Source: Pelomyxa schiedti (Eukaryota; Evosea; Pelobiontida; Pelomyxidae). From it: a stretch of 61,005 nucleotides of DNA. The notes beneath the pieces are model-generated. The model did no database searches. It was not told the DNA's origin and saw only the letters and a program-made list of their open reading frames with translations. The position numbers and the translations under genes are program-made. Each line of letters begins with the position of its first letter. Positions within the stretch are counted from its first letter, which is position 1. Location: positions 708-61,712 of the forward strand of contig JAHLWZ010000069.1 of assembly GCA_020536535.1 (NCBI GenBank), given 5' to 3'. Positions 1 to 12,600 of the stretch are shown one piece after another.

Positions 1-121
<121 letters not shown>

Positions 122-161
122 CCAGGCTTGAGTTTTTGGTGTTTGAAAGTGCATTACAAAC

Positions 162-3075
162 CTTATATCGGGCAGCCTCGATGAGGTGAGTTTTTATGGT
201 TCCCCAGAAATGTTCTATTCGCTTGACATTCAATAGTGCTGTGTCCATTAGCCTGGCTAAGGAGTAATTGGTAATTCCCTGGAACAATATGAAAATTTAT
301 CAGGCTTCCGCATACATACCACTGTTATATCAGATGAATCTGTCAGAGATGTTCCACTTTTCAGTGTCTGCTTAGATAACCTAACAAGTTGTTGTAGGAG
401 CTGTTGAAGGGAGTGCGTGTCCAAGTTGACTGTGCTGTCCCATAAAGACGAAAGGGCAGAACGTATCACTGTTAGATCGTTGGGATTGTTCATGTCCTTT
501 GAAAGAAAGAATGTGAGATCAAACGAACAACAGTCAGGAAAAATTGCCCACTTCCAATGTGGACTTCTCAGTGACTGAAAACAGTAAATGAATTTGTTCA
601 AAAGTTTTCAGGACTATTCCCCAGCCGCCTTCCAAAATGTTTCCCATACAATGAGCAATATTAAGTAAGGTCTGTATTGTTCAGGGATAGTATTGAGTCT
701 TTTGGCAGGTACAACCTTAACGGACATGACATTTTTGGTTGTAAGCATTCCCTGATCTTGAACTTCAGGTAGGGCATTCCTTTGGGGAAATGAGTTAAGG
801 TGCCCTTTTGATATTAAATAATGTAGTTTGTTACTTGCACAATGCAGTCAAGAATGCATCACGGGGAGTGTTGAGATGGAAGGATCCCATTGAGAAAACG
901 AGACCTTCAAACGCTTTGAAGATCACTTGGGATACTATTTCTTCTTCATTTTTATCAAGAACTAGTGTGAGACTAGAGAGTGCGATAGGCCACATATCAT
1001 TGGCTAGTGTTGCCAATGTCTATTGAAACGAGTCAGACCAGCTAATAAACTTAAGATACCGCAAATTTTGAGTCTGTGGGGGTAATGTTTCTTGCAATGT
1101 CATTGAGTGTAGAGCCGAGAGCAAGAATGCAACTCAGAGATACACAAACAACATAGCCACCCTTTATCAGTGGAGGGGATGTCAGTGAGTGGGCATCCAA
1201 ACTGTGGTGCAACAGTCTTTAACAATATTTCAATGAAAAGAAAGGAGAAAAAAAAAGTAGAGTGAAGAAGGCCAAAAAAAAAAAAAAAGGACAAAGGGAG
1301 AACAAAATAGTGGAAAACAGAAAAATCTATGGAGGACTTGCCATTTAAACTTCGAGGCCATTGCCTCTGCGATATGAACTTCAGGCCACACTAGTTGGGG
1401 GTTCCTGATGAATTTGCCAACGCCATTGACAACATCATGAAGTAGACTGGTGTAGCCTGTTCCCCTCATGTCAAAAATCGAAAAAATTGAGCTGCAGAAC
1501 TATTAGCTCTTGAAATGTGATGTGCAGTGCCACCAAACGAGTTTCTTGTCCATCAAAAAAATGCGGAAAGTTTCAAAAATAAGAACTCTCACCCAGTCCA
1601 CAGTTTCCATTAAATCTAGTATCTTTAGCAATCGTATCACCAGAACTTCAGTTTCTGTCACCTGAAAGACTTAGATAGAGAGTACAAAGTGTCATTTATA
1701 CCCAAATGGAGGAAAATTGAGTGACGAACATGCAGATAACTCTCATTAAACGCACACTAAATTGGAAATCAGTGCCCAAATGCATGAAGCTGCTTATCAA
1801 CAGTGGACAAACTCGGTCTGGGAGAAGCTGTCTGAATTCAGGAATCTGTAGAACGCCGTGTTGAGAGGCATGCGGGAGGTGTTTCCTCAAACCTCAGTAA
1901 ACATTTGAGATCGTTGCAGTATAATTTCAAGTAGTTCAAATCCAAATGTAGGTGTGAGCTGATTGAACAACAAAAAAGACGGGGGATCCCCAGCTGATAA
2001 AGAGCATATGTCCTATGTCATTTCTCAATGAAGGAGATATGTACAGGTACTTCATCGTTTCATACCTGAACTAGAAGGTAGGCATCCTTTATACAAGGCT
2101 GGAACGATGCTAGAATACGTGAACTTGACCTCTGAGGAGCTGCAGCAGAAGTGGGCTGGGGTAGGTGTTGGTGAGTGGTGTCTTGTGTTTGTTGGTGATT
2201 AGGTTGTGATTGTGCTTGTTGTGGAATCTGAGCAGCTCCTTTACCTGATTGGAAATTTATTTAAGTGCGTGTCAAAGAGAAGAGAATATTACTTTTAGTG
2301 TATTCCCCTACCGCTCTGGTGAGTGTTAAGTTAGGAAAATGACCAGAGAATGCTGTGGGCCAACCTATCGAATAAAAGACCAATGACCATCGGTAAGGTA
2401 GCAGATGCTGTACTCCTAACAGATTGGCCACCTCTCGCATGTAATGTAAATGATATTTCGAGTGCCTTTTTGAGATGTTGGTAATTCCACCTTTATTTTT
2501 AAGAGACCTGAGCCAAAAGAGTTCCATGCAATTGCTTATCAGTAGAAATAAGTGTAGTTAAAGCTTGCAGAACTTTAACTTGCAGCTCTTCTGAAGAGTG
2601 GTCTGTAAGTGTGCCAAAAAGTTTTAAAAATACTCCAGTGTTGTGCTACTAGTTTGTAAGAGGAAAAAACCGAGGGGGTCCACAACCTGCGAAACTGCAC
2701 ATGCGGAAAAAAGTTTTTGAGTCAGAGACACAGCAATGGAAACTAGTTTCATGTTTCTGGTCTCGAACGAACCCGTTATGACCAACACAATTTCGTCACA
2801 TTTGGCCATTTCTGAAAGCACATTCAAATCAATCCAGGTATGCAAATGTGATGCTATTACCATCAGTGAACCTCTCGTGTGGAAGTTTTTCCAGAACTCG
2901 CATTCTCAATAGCACTCTTTCCGCAGCCTCAAAGAAGAAAAAGCAAAAGAATACACAAGCATTTAATGGTCATTTGTTGTTGTGCTTTACTTACGTCCTT
3001 TAGAGCAGGGTTCTTTTTCTTTGCCTCCATAGACAAAGCACGCAGTTCGCTCTGCACCAACGAAAACGGGTTCAT
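162..3075 (-). CDS. MON2: MON2 homologue, Golgi/endosome trafficking scaffold (N-terminal part, 3' end outside window)
   Basis: MON2 is a large Sec7-related (BIG-like) HEAT-repeat protein without a catalytic Sec7 domain. It acts at the trans-Golgi and endosomes with DOPEY and flippases. The start is ATG at 3075, giving MNPFSLVQSELRALSMEAKK, which matches the conserved N-terminal DCB segment. Downstream exons keep the family order: LVITGSFETRNMKLVSIAV (about 2780), LLPDRVCPLLIS with SVRLMRVICMFVTQF (about 1800-1700), LLHDVVNGVGKFI (about 1440), NTPRDAFLTALCK (about 870), and near the left edge SLARLMDTALLNVKRIEHFW. At least six introns are needed. A donor (AAG|GTTTGT) at about 161 leads into the microsatellite, so the remaining exons lie outside. 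The assignment rests on many collinear blocks; exon borders are approximate. Confidence 0.85.
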
Positions 3076-3263
3076 CGTCAGCCACTTCCTACCTCTGATG
3101 ATTTTTTAAAGGTTTTTGATTTTGTTCTTCCAACGATGGTGATGGATCTGTTCCGCAGGGGACTACTGCCAATCAGCAAAAAAGGGAAGAACAGAGCGGT
3201 GACAATTTGGGTTTTTATTTGTGTTCTTTTCTTGCTTTGGTTGTTCAAGGGCATTCTTGGGAC

Positions 3264-5536
3264 TTAACTGGAGTTGAATTCTGGGATGGGGATTGCTAGG
3301 GCTGTCATTATGGCTTCCATGATGGCATCTGTTTTCTCAAACACCCTCAGCACACAATCGTTGTCAAACCTGATAGAGGAGTGTGAGCCTCATGGAAAAT
3401 AAAATGAAGAGCAGGGAGGTAAATACGGTGTTTTCTGGAGGTTGCAAATAACCAGCTGCCTTGCGAGTGGTGGCATGTCGCATGCGGGATGAACGCGCAT
3501 TGATGTGCCAAGAACAAGTGCGAGGTCGGCTTTCCTACTCTCGGCGAGAGCAAGTTGAGTTGTTACAACAGGCAGAGATTCACCGAAGTTTCTGGGGGAT
3601 GGTAATGTGAGTCGTTTTCCAGAGGTGAATGATTGGCTCATACATGATGCTATCTATAAGGTAACCATCACAGCCAGGTTTGCTGCATAGTCTTCCTGTA
3701 GCATGGGGATCATAAGCATACAACTCGGTGTTTTTAGTGTTGCCCACATCAAACGTTCTCTGGTATTCGGTTTTGCATTTTTTGCAGTGCTCAATGTAGC
3801 AGTTGCCTGAAACAAAAATGTTCAGGATAACTTACTGTGAGAGCAGGACAAACCGTGCAGTTCGGAAATCTTGTCAGCAGGGATTCCAGATCGGCGGTGA
3901 AGCCCATCCACATTTGTACTTACAACATACTTGATTACTCCCCTGGTGACCAACTCGGACATTGCCATGTGAGCTTTGGTAGGCTTTGCTTCCTCAAGGG
4001 TAATATCCATCTTAGCATGCTCACCCCTATCGCGCATGGTCCAGACCCCTTGTGGTCCTCGATAGTCAGGAATGCGAGCCGATGTTGAAATTCCTGCTCC
4101 GGTATAGACAACAATGTATGAGGAAGCTCGGATGAGACTTATAAGCTGCTCCATCTTGGTCTGAAAGACGGCTGGAAAAGGTAGGTTGACAAAAGGAAGT
4201 AAGGAAAAAAGTATTTACCAGGTTTATCAAAAAATTCAGTGATTTCCTCTTCGGTGGAATGACCATATCCAGTCTTACCTCCCTAAAAGACAGTTTTGTG
4301 AGAGGAAAAAGAAAATAATAAAGTAGCATACTGGGGGAGCTGCTGCAGAATCGGTGGGTGTGGTAGTGGCAGTTGGAGTGGTGGTTGTTGTGGTACTTGT
4401 TGGAGTTGGGGTAACAGGTGTAGTTTTAACTGGAGGGGTATCATCAGGTGCATTTGCATCCATTACCAATTTAGTAATGGCACCATTGGCGGTCTCGTAG
4501 TCTTCAACAGTTTTTTCAACCAGAGAGCCTGACGCCAATTGGAAGGCAAATCCTCCATTGTTAACCTTAGCAGGAATAGCGTGCACTGTAGAGCCGACAA
4601 GTATTCTGACATTTTTACAGCATTTGACCACAAAAACGCATGGAGAGGCCCAGTCAGCAGGAACAGAAACATCCACGGACAAGGAATCCTATCAAAGATG
4701 TCTATTGGAGATGAAGAAGTACAATAGGATATACCTCGAGAACAACGGTTGGCACATTGTTGTGAAGAACGAATCGAGCATCAGAGCAGCCGTGGATGTG
4801 CAGTATTCCCCTTTGCAGGCGTGCAGCAACAGTTATCATACATTGCTCGCAATGGCTAGCTGCCAGTTCCACCAACTCTCCACTGGGTAGAGACACAACA
4901 CAGTGTTTGCAGTTGTTGAACAAAAGGGCGTCAGGGAGCCTGGGTTTGATTAGAATGGGGGAAAAAAAAACAAGGACAACACACGTGCAATCAGCTATGG
5001 TAAGTTCTTTGTTCCTCTCCCTCAACACTGTAAGCTTACACCCAGACGGAGTGGTAGTAGACGGCACTGTGACTTCAGCGGCCATTGGAGGTGGCGTAGA
5101 AAACTTCGCGTCACGTGCAATATTGCCCAGGGGCCTCAAGGACTAGGGGGAGGGTGTAAAAAATCATAAACACAAAAGGAGGAGGCAAACCCTGTGCTCA
5201 ATATAGCTGTCGCATTCATAGCACCAGAAGCTCATGTCGGCGAAAGACAACCCCACTGGGTGGTGTGTCTGCTCAAAGTGCCTGGCAGCGTGGCCCTTCA
5301 CGTATCGGCTGCAGTTTTGTTCAAAGCAGGTTGCACAAATCCAGTTTTCGTTGGTATCACCGCACGCAGCGCACGGAGCTCCATCTTAGGTGAGGAAAAC
5401 CTGGTCAGTAACTGCAAGACTTGTGCAGTGTAGTGGCTGGGAACATACATTGGATTGACTCGGGCATGGCTTCGCGACGGAAAGCCCGAGCTACATGTGG
5501 GCAGTCTCTCTTAGGAGTAACAGCGAATCCTTGCAT
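3264..5536 (-). CDS. UBP-type zinc finger fused to a SIRT6/7-like sirtuin
   Basis: Predicted NAD-dependent protein deacylase with a ubiquitin-binding finger. The start is ATG at 5536 (MQGFAVTPKRDCPH), preceded by an A-rich leader. Residues ~10-85 form a ZnF-UBP: CPH, then CAACGDTNENWICATC, YVKGHAARHFEQTHHPVG and FWCYECDSYIEH. Phase-compatible introns join this to a middle region rich in paired cysteines (FNNCKHCVV, ASHCEQCMITV, VKCCKNVRI), which may be a CARP/TBCC-type beta-helix. A Thr/Pro linker follows, then the Sir2 domain: YTGAGIST, PDYRGPQGVWT, STNVDGLHRRSG, catalytic His in SELHG, zinc ligands CKKCKTEY and RLCSKPGC, then DSIINFGESLP and LALVLGTSMRVHP. The protein ends at IPEFNSS with TAA at 3264. 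All sirtuin catalytic motifs are intact. HDAC6 pairs the same finger with a different deacetylase. The gene is divergent from its DUF1330 neighbour, 267 bp away. Confidence 0.85.
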
Positions 5537-5803
5537 GAGTCGGTTTTTTTTTGTTTTTTGGTTTTGTTTCTTCAACGGGTTAGTGTTGGTTGTTTTTTTT
5601 TTGTTTTATTTGTTTGTTTACAGTGTGGAATTCGACACCAGACCAGCAGGGGATTTAATAACCCTCCTGGCAATTGGACACTGCCCTGGAGAGTGAATTT
5701 CAGCGATTGAAAGGGGTCCAATTGGCCAATTGAATAATTCATCGTTCCAAGGCATTTTACACAAAACATCAAAATCTCTTGCTAGAGACGTACACTCTCC
5801 ACG

Positions 5804-6324
5804 ATGCCCGCCTACGTAATTGTCGAGTCTGAGGTCCACAACGCGGCCCAATTTATGAAATACGTGCAGGCATCTCCTGCCACTCTTGCCAACGTAAGAT
5901 CTTGCATTGCTGTTTTGTCATTTGTTTTATTTTATTTTATTTTATTTTATTTCGACATTCTTGCATTCCTTGGTTGCTGGTTGTTCACTCTGTCTATGTA
6001 GTTTGGTGGTAGGTTTATTGTGAGAGGAGGGCCTGTCACTCCTATTGAAGGCACATGGGACCCCAAGGTTTTCTAATACTGTTCTATGATCCTGAATATA
6101 AATTTTTTTTTAACCCCGTTGGGTTTAAGTTTAACGTCAGTAGAGGCTCACAGTTATTGAGTTCCCGACAATGGCGGCTGCCCAAGGGTGGTATAACTCT
6201 CCGCAGTATGTCGGTATGAAGATATTTGCACTGTATTTTAATAACCACTTACTTCTCCACAGAGGCACGAAAGTTGCGTGAAGGAGCAGCCACATTCAAG
6301 CTTGTCATGGTTGAGGGAGTTTAA
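5804..6324 (+). CDS. DUF1330 family protein
   Basis: Small ferredoxin-like alpha/beta protein of a family that is mainly bacterial and of no firmly known reaction. The ATG at 5804 gives MPAYVIVESEVHNAAQF, the standard family start. Four exons are inferred. After exon 1 (to about 5892) come FGGRFIVRGGPVTPIEGTWDPK, then RLTVIEFPTMAAAQGWYNSP, then EARKLREGAATFKLVMVEGV and TAA at 6324. The whole domain, about 95 residues, is present and the order is normal. The first intron carries a short TTTTA tandem stretch. Introns show it is a resident nuclear gene, although its closest relatives may be bacterial. It is divergent from the sirtuin gene and could share a promoter with it. Confidence 0.85.
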
Positions 6325-6553
6325 AGTTTTTTTTATGTTTCCTCAATACAAAGAGCCTTTTCATTTTTATCCCATTCAGCATTAATTCCCTGTCATGTGC
6401 TAGTTGTTATTTATACAAGTGGGAGTCAGATTTGTTGAACTGTTCCCACCGCCGGCAGCCACCTCACAAGTGGAGAAAAGCAGCCCCAGTTACGTCGTAC
6501 GAACAAAAACAATTTCTTTTTCTTTGAACAGTGTGATACAGCACAATGCAACA

Positions 6554-8274
6554 TCACGATTTTCCCTTGCGGCGGCGGCGATTGTTCGGTGTTGTACACG
6601 TTTTTAGCGGTGGGGGTTGTTGACGCTTGTGTACAGGGGCGGAGGCGATGCCCCTCTTTCCGGTGCTTTTGGCGTCGTCCATTGCGCTTGTGTTGTCGGG
6701 CTTGAAACAACACTGGTCGTCAATCGCCGCAACGTGTATATCCAAGGGCAGAGTCTCGCCAGTTGCTACACTTGATGGCTCAGAGCAGGTTGAGGCTGTG
6801 GAGGAGGGAGAGGTAGGTGTCTGGACAGAACCTGGCCCAGTGAGGTTCAGGCCACGAAGTGTGAGAACGCGAATGTTTTGCAGGGACTCTGGCTGTTGAC
6901 CATGTCAATTACAGTTGCAACGGCTTCTTGGGGGCAATGGAACATTGTTAAGTGGGTTCCGGGAATGGTGTTTGACTTGAGTACCAGTTTCAGGGTGATG
7001 TTGATAGCCTTCAGCAGGGTGTCTATCCTGGTGGGCTGTCCAGTTTTGCAGTGGACATTTATTGTCTCAGCGTGGCACCCTCCTACTGTAGATATCTTCT
7101 CCATGATCCGGTTACAGTTTGGCGACAGGTTGATAGACAAGTCGGAAACTCTCATAGCATACAGAGGAATCTGCAACTTACTGATTTTCCAGGCATAGAG
7201 ATCACGCTTTCGGGGGGGACACAGGTCTAATGACGTTCCGCACCAGGCAACACGTTCAACAGATTCAACAATTGCTTTCATCTCTCTTGACACTCTAGCC
7301 CCCTCAAAGTCACTCTTAGACTCCCTCAGACACAGAAGCACCTTGGTGGTGGTCAGAAACAAAAGCCTACACCCTACCTCAAGAGAATGCACAACATACA
7401 AGTTGCCATGCTGTTCTGAAGTGCACAAGGTCAGATGGCAGGGGTTGATTTGACTCCTTGCTGATCTCTGTTGTCTCATTGGTGCTAATGGATGAAGACT
7501 CCTCTTGAGGTGGAGATGGACTAAAGAGAAGCTTGTCTCCATCATCGTAATCAGCTAAATCAGCGGGTATCTCGAACTCTCCAGCCTTTGGTGCCTCCAG
7601 AGTGAGAAGCGGTGCAGGCTGATGGAAGTCAGGTTAAACTGAAATGTATTTATCAGACACCTTGGGTGTCGGTGACCAGTCACCTTCAAAGACCAGAGGT
7701 TTATCAGCTGAGGCAGCCAGTATGGCCTCTTCATCAAGTTCAAAGTCTGGCTCCAAATAAAAGTCTGAGTTGTCATCACTTGAAGCTTCTTCATAACCCT
7801 CCTCTGCCTGAGGGTAGTAATCCACATAGCCTTCGGTTGCATCACTCTGTGCAGGGTTAGAAAGTGCTGGAAATTGGGTGTAACACAAACCTCTGGCTCT
7901 CTTGGCTTTACAAGTCTTCTTTTCAGAAAATTTCGAACTGAGTACTTGCGCTGGAGCTCATGTGTGCGGCTCCAAGAAAGAAGCGCGTTGGACCTGGTTA
8001 TTCCTGGAGGAACTTCCCCTTGTTTGAGCAGAAAATCCCACGCATCCTTTCCTGGCTGGTGATATCGATTGTGCTTCCGGAAATTGGAGCTCAGTTTGGC
8101 AGTGCACCTGCGTTCATCTTTGAGGAAGAGAACAGCTACAAGGTTCGTGGCCAACAAAGGTTCCCACGAGCCGGTGCCGACTGCGCGCCTGAAGTGCGGC
8201 TCCCCCTGTATCTGCGAGAAGGTCCACATCACGGGACCGACAGGTGCGGGTTTCGGAAAGCCGGCTCCTTGCAT
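6554..8274 (-). CDS. Unrecognised multi-exon protein with acidic centre and basic tail
   Basis: I do not recognise this protein. The ATG at 8274 opens a first exon of about 130 residues containing VMWTFSQIQGEPHFRR and SNFRKHNRYHQPGKDAWDFL. After an intron (GTTTGTGTTAC...TTCCAG) follows a strongly acidic stretch with EEASSDDNSDFYLEPDFELDEE, then after another intron a Ser/Glu-rich exon (APLLTLEAPKAGEFEI). A downstream open region reads GNLYVVHSLEVGCRLLFLTT, then INVHCKTGQPTRIDTLLKA and LTLRGLNLTGPG. The last has a leucine-rich or PH-like look but matches no family I can name. The likely end is the basic tail NNRRRRKGKS with a stop at about 6554. The splice between the last two blocks is not resolved, so the 3' third is uncertain. 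Confidence 0.45.
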
Positions 8275-9690
8275 CTGTTTTGTTTTCGAATAAAAGGGCC
8301 CTTGTTGTTTATTGATTGCGCCCTGTTGTTTATTGCATGAGTGAATCTTGCCGAAGCTTCGGTGAGATCCTGAAAATCAGCAACCGGTTTCGCAGGTACA
8401 GAGTGACCAGATCTGGGAACTGAGTCCTTGAGGAGTGGCTGGAATGGCGTAGTTGTTGCTAATCAAGGAGTGCTTGCATTCTCTCATCAGTGTGCATTCG
8501 ACCTGTTTCCCACCATTTCTAATGGTGAGCTCCGGCTTTCTTAAATAGAAAAGCTATTCACAATTGCTTTTTCTGCGTTTCTTGTTGATTAATAACCAGA
8601 AGCCGGCATGTTTTTATATTGATAAAAACAATTTAAAACATTATTTGATGTGAAACAGTGCGGTGCTGCGCGATCTGATTGACGTCTGCGGCTGTGTCGC
8701 TTTTTTTCCCTTTTTCGTTTTCTCCGCGTTTTCTCTAGTCTTGTTGATCCCTAACTAACAGTTTTAAGAGGCCACCTCGCAATACAATAGTTACAGGGGA
8801 GTGGGAGAGTGGGGCGGGGCTTGGCGACTGACTCCCGCCTTTGGTCCGATAACGGCCTGGCTGCTGGAACTGCGCCCTTTATTTTTCGTGTATTTCGGTT
8901 TTGTTATTGCCTGTCTTTATTGTGGGGCCAGTGACTGACTCCCACCCTCGGACCAACAACGGCCTGGCCGCTGGAGCCAAGTCCCAACCTGCTGGGGGTT
9001 GGTAGCGCTTAGACAGACAACAGATAGATAGATAACAGAGACATCTACTCGGTGCATAGCAGTACGTGAGACAACGAAGCACTAACACTTCAGCCAATGT
9101 ATATTTTAGTACTTGGTATTTTCTTGCTAACTTCTGTTTTAGATTTGCCGGTTCATCACTTTGGTAGTCTTCCGGTAGTACTACGTGCTGTTACTTGTAT
9201 TTTCCGGCCTCTTCAGGTTGTTTGATCGAGTTTCTCCTTTTCTTACATCTGTTTAAAGGTGTTCGGCTCTTTTTGGCTCTGATTCACACTCAACCTTGTT
9301 TGTTCTTCCTGAAAGAAAATACAATTTTCTTCCAACACAGAATAGCTTTTCTTTTTTTTTTTTCGTGTAGTTTGACAGGTAGGGTGAACAATTGTCGTGC
9401 ATAGTTCACAATGATGGTGGGTTTTGATGGAACATTTACTGGGTGAGCAACACCACCTGGAATTGCGGATAAAAGGTTATTAATTTCGATGAGAGATTCT
9501 CCTGCACTATTGCGGCAATCCTTGTGCTTTGGCTTGCAAACAATTGTTAAATTTGCACCTCCCTTAGGAGAAAATTTTATTATTCCTCTTATGTTTTGCT
9601 AGCAAGGCAAAATACATTCATGGATGGAGACTTGGGACATAACAGCGTCTGCCCCAGGTACATAGTACCCCGTTTCCATGCCCAATTTCC
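8275..9690. other. Intergenic stretch without a recognisable gene
   Basis: No open frame here shows family motifs or a credible exon chain. It lies upstream of the unknown minus-strand gene and downstream of the actin crosslinker's stop. A ~45 bp unit occurs twice: 8826-8872 (gactgactcccgcctttggt...ggcctggctgctgga) and 8927-8977 (gactgactcccaccctcgg...ggcctggccgctgga). A short GATA run lies near 9020. The rest is T-rich sequence. Confidence 0.6.
8826..8977. repeat. Direct duplication of a ~45 bp unit
   Basis: Two copies, about 101 bp apart, share the core gactgactccc-c-ct--g-ccgataacggcctgg-tgctgga with scattered substitutions. No coding frame runs through both. It could be a decayed tandem duplication or a promoter-proximal element. 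Confidence 0.6.
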
Positions 9691-12600
9691 TTACCTGGAG
9701 AACATGGCCTCAACCCACAAGGCAAAGTCCCATCCCTTGGGACTGGGAGGAGCGGTCTTCTCGAAGTAGGCGATGTCATAGTCGGCGACGACCTGCTCCA
9801 TGGCCGCGTGTGTGGCCTCGTTGTTGCTCTTGTTGATGAGCGCCAGCGATTCCAGAATTTCCGCTTTGGTGTCGGAATCGCCCAGAAGCCGGACCATGAA
9901 GTCCTTGAATCGGTCGTAGGGGATGTTGCCGTTGGTTCCGTACTCGGTCATGAGTGCTGTGACTTCCTTGGAGGTCTTTTCCTCACCGAGAGAGTAGAGG
10001 CACATCATGAACTCCTTGCGGTCCAGGAGGCCGTTGGAATCCTGCCATTTGTTAGTCCAGACTGTGGCTTTGGGTTTGGATTTTTGGTTACCTTGTCGAA
10101 TTTCCTGAAGTTCACTTCAATTTCCTGGAATTGCTGTGGGGTAATGCCACGCAATTTGGAGTGCTCAATTTCGGCAATCAACATTTCTATAATTGTGAGA
10201 AGGCGGGAAAGACGTCGCGACGTAGAACCTTTCTTGGCTTTAAGGAATTCTGTGAACTGCTCCCATTGGACCTCAACATCCTTGAGGGTGAGAGTGGTGT
10301 GCCTGATGTTGGTGATTCCTGCAAGTTTCATTCTTTCGGCCAACTCTCGAATTGGGGTCAGCCTTGCAGATTCCTGCACAGAGTCACTACTGTAAGAAAA
10401 ACAAAACGAGCTGTACCTTGGGAATGCCAGCAAGCTGAGCCGTTACGAATTCTAATTGGGCCTCCAATTCGCCTCTGCTTGCTGTGATCGTGTCTTTACT
10501 GGTAATAATGTATGTGGAGAAAGGTCCCGCAAGTTGAGAGAATTGGAGACACAAATTGTCATTAAAGATTTGTCTCTCCAGTTCTTTTGCGTGACGAGAA
10601 TCTCGCGCTTCTATTGCTTTACTGAGAGTGCTGAGTGTTGCATCGATATCCTTCAATTCAAGCTGGCAGGGAGGGTTAGAAGCTAAAAGGACAAAAACCA
10701 GGCTCAACCTGTGAATAAATATTTTCTGTTACTTTAATTGTGTCCATGTTGGTCTTCACAGCCTTAATTTGTGCAACTTTCTTGTCTGCTTCAGAGAGTA
10801 ACCTGGATTTGCTCTCTGTCACTTTTTGGCTGTAGTCCTGGACCTGTCTGGGGTAAAAACACGTAGATATACCAATACAAAGATACACACTTCTTCAAGC
10901 GTGAAACCAAATGTTTCGATGGCCAAACTCTTCGCAGATTCGGCGACATCGAGCGTGAATTGCAAGGCCAGGTGAGCATACTCCAAACGGAGTCTTTCTT
11001 TTTCTTCTTCGAGTTCCAGAGATTGTTTCAAATCACGCTTCAAAGTCTCTGCCATTCCAGCAAGCGCTTCCAGGTGTTGGGTCATTTTACTATGGCGGGC
11101 TCTTATTTCATCGGGGTTTTCGCACTCGTAATGACTGTATGAGGAATCGATGTGATCGGGAATAATCTCATTCCCCAAGGTATTCAAGGCTGCAATGTTA
11201 ACCGATGTGACAGTTTCCACTTCCTTCTTGTAGGTCTCGAAGATGGAAATCTGAGCCAGAGCTTCAGCAATCTATATTCGCTCTTAGAAAAAGAAAATAA
11301 AAAAAGGTGAACCTACCGAATTAATTGGAGGACGATCTTCTAGATACTTGGTTTTCTCCACCACCCATGATTCGAGCTTGTTAAATTGTTTCAGGTGCTG
11401 TTGATCCTTTCTTCTCAATCTATCAGCGAAAGTCTCCCGCTTTAGGTGATCAGCCAAAACCCTGCCACGTTCCTCCTCTTCCTCCTTCAGCTTTGTCCAA
11501 TTACCGGCAATATCGGAAAGATGGGAAAGCAAGTTTGCTTTCTTCTCTTCTTCGTGATGATCATAAATTGGCTCTCTTCAAGTTGTAAGAAAGAATGGAG
11601 CAGGGTGGAACAAACTTGTAGATGGTGTGCTCATATACATATGAACCGTAATCTGTGTTGTGTTCAAACTTTTGTATCTTGTCTCCCAATTCATTAAAGG
11701 CGACAAGCATTGTTTTTGAAGTGGACTCGAATTCCCTTTCAAAAAGTTAGGCGTTGATAAGGATAAGTAAGATAACAACTTGTTGTACTGTTCCAACAGC
11801 GTAATGTGAGTCTGAGCCAAGGCAATCGAATCCACCTTTTCTCGTGCCAGCAGGAAAGCGTGCTTGGCTTTACACCACAGAACAAGTTTGTTGTACATAT
11901 CCTCATGTTCCTGCAAAAGTTAATCCGGCGTAAACGAACAAACGAATAATAAAACGTACATGGGCGAGGCAACGAGTGGCTAACGCAGCCTCTTCTCTCT
12001 TTTTATGGTCCTCGAGGACTTTTTTCTTTGTCTCGTAAGCCTTGTGCAGTGCTTCTCGTTTCTCATCAACCCAAGCCTCGTGATCGATGATTTGTTGTCG
12101 ATGAGTAGGATCTCCTTCCTTGAATACGGGTTCGTTGTAGGTAGTCTGTTCATAGGAGTACGTAGAAAGAGGGGTATTCCTTTCCCTCTGAAGGAGTTTT
12201 TCACCTAAGGCCTTTAAGTCCGTCACCTCACCACTATCCACAAGTTTTTTCTCCTCATGGTAGGCATCGAGGAAGGCAATTTGTGTTGAAACGTCAGCAA
12301 TGCTCTCGATCTTTTCCCTCTTTCCGAGGTATTCTTCCTTTGAGGCAACCCAATCCGCGAGCTTCTGCCATTGGTGAGAATGCTCATTAGCCATATTGCG
12401 TGTATCCTCAGCATACACCTCTCGTTCTGGCACAAGTTAAAAAAATAATCAAAGGACCAGGAATACCGTAGTGGTCCGTCAAAATGATCTCTTTTCTTTT
12501 TTCCAGTTCAGCAAGTTCAATCCATTTAGTCTCAACGAATTTAAGATTGGCAACAACGGCCTCACGGTTCTCTTTAAGATCGCTCTCGTACACAGGGAAC

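Noticed and set aside
5618-5851. Minus-strand frame upstream of the sirtuin as an extra first exon
   Set aside because: The 5536 ATG directly starts the zinc-finger motif after an A-rich leader. No acceptor-like T-rich tract lies between, and the region overlaps the DUF1330 start.
7960-8340. Plus-strand frame of 126 codons
   Set aside because: Antisense to the better-supported minus-strand exon; no motifs and no partner exons.
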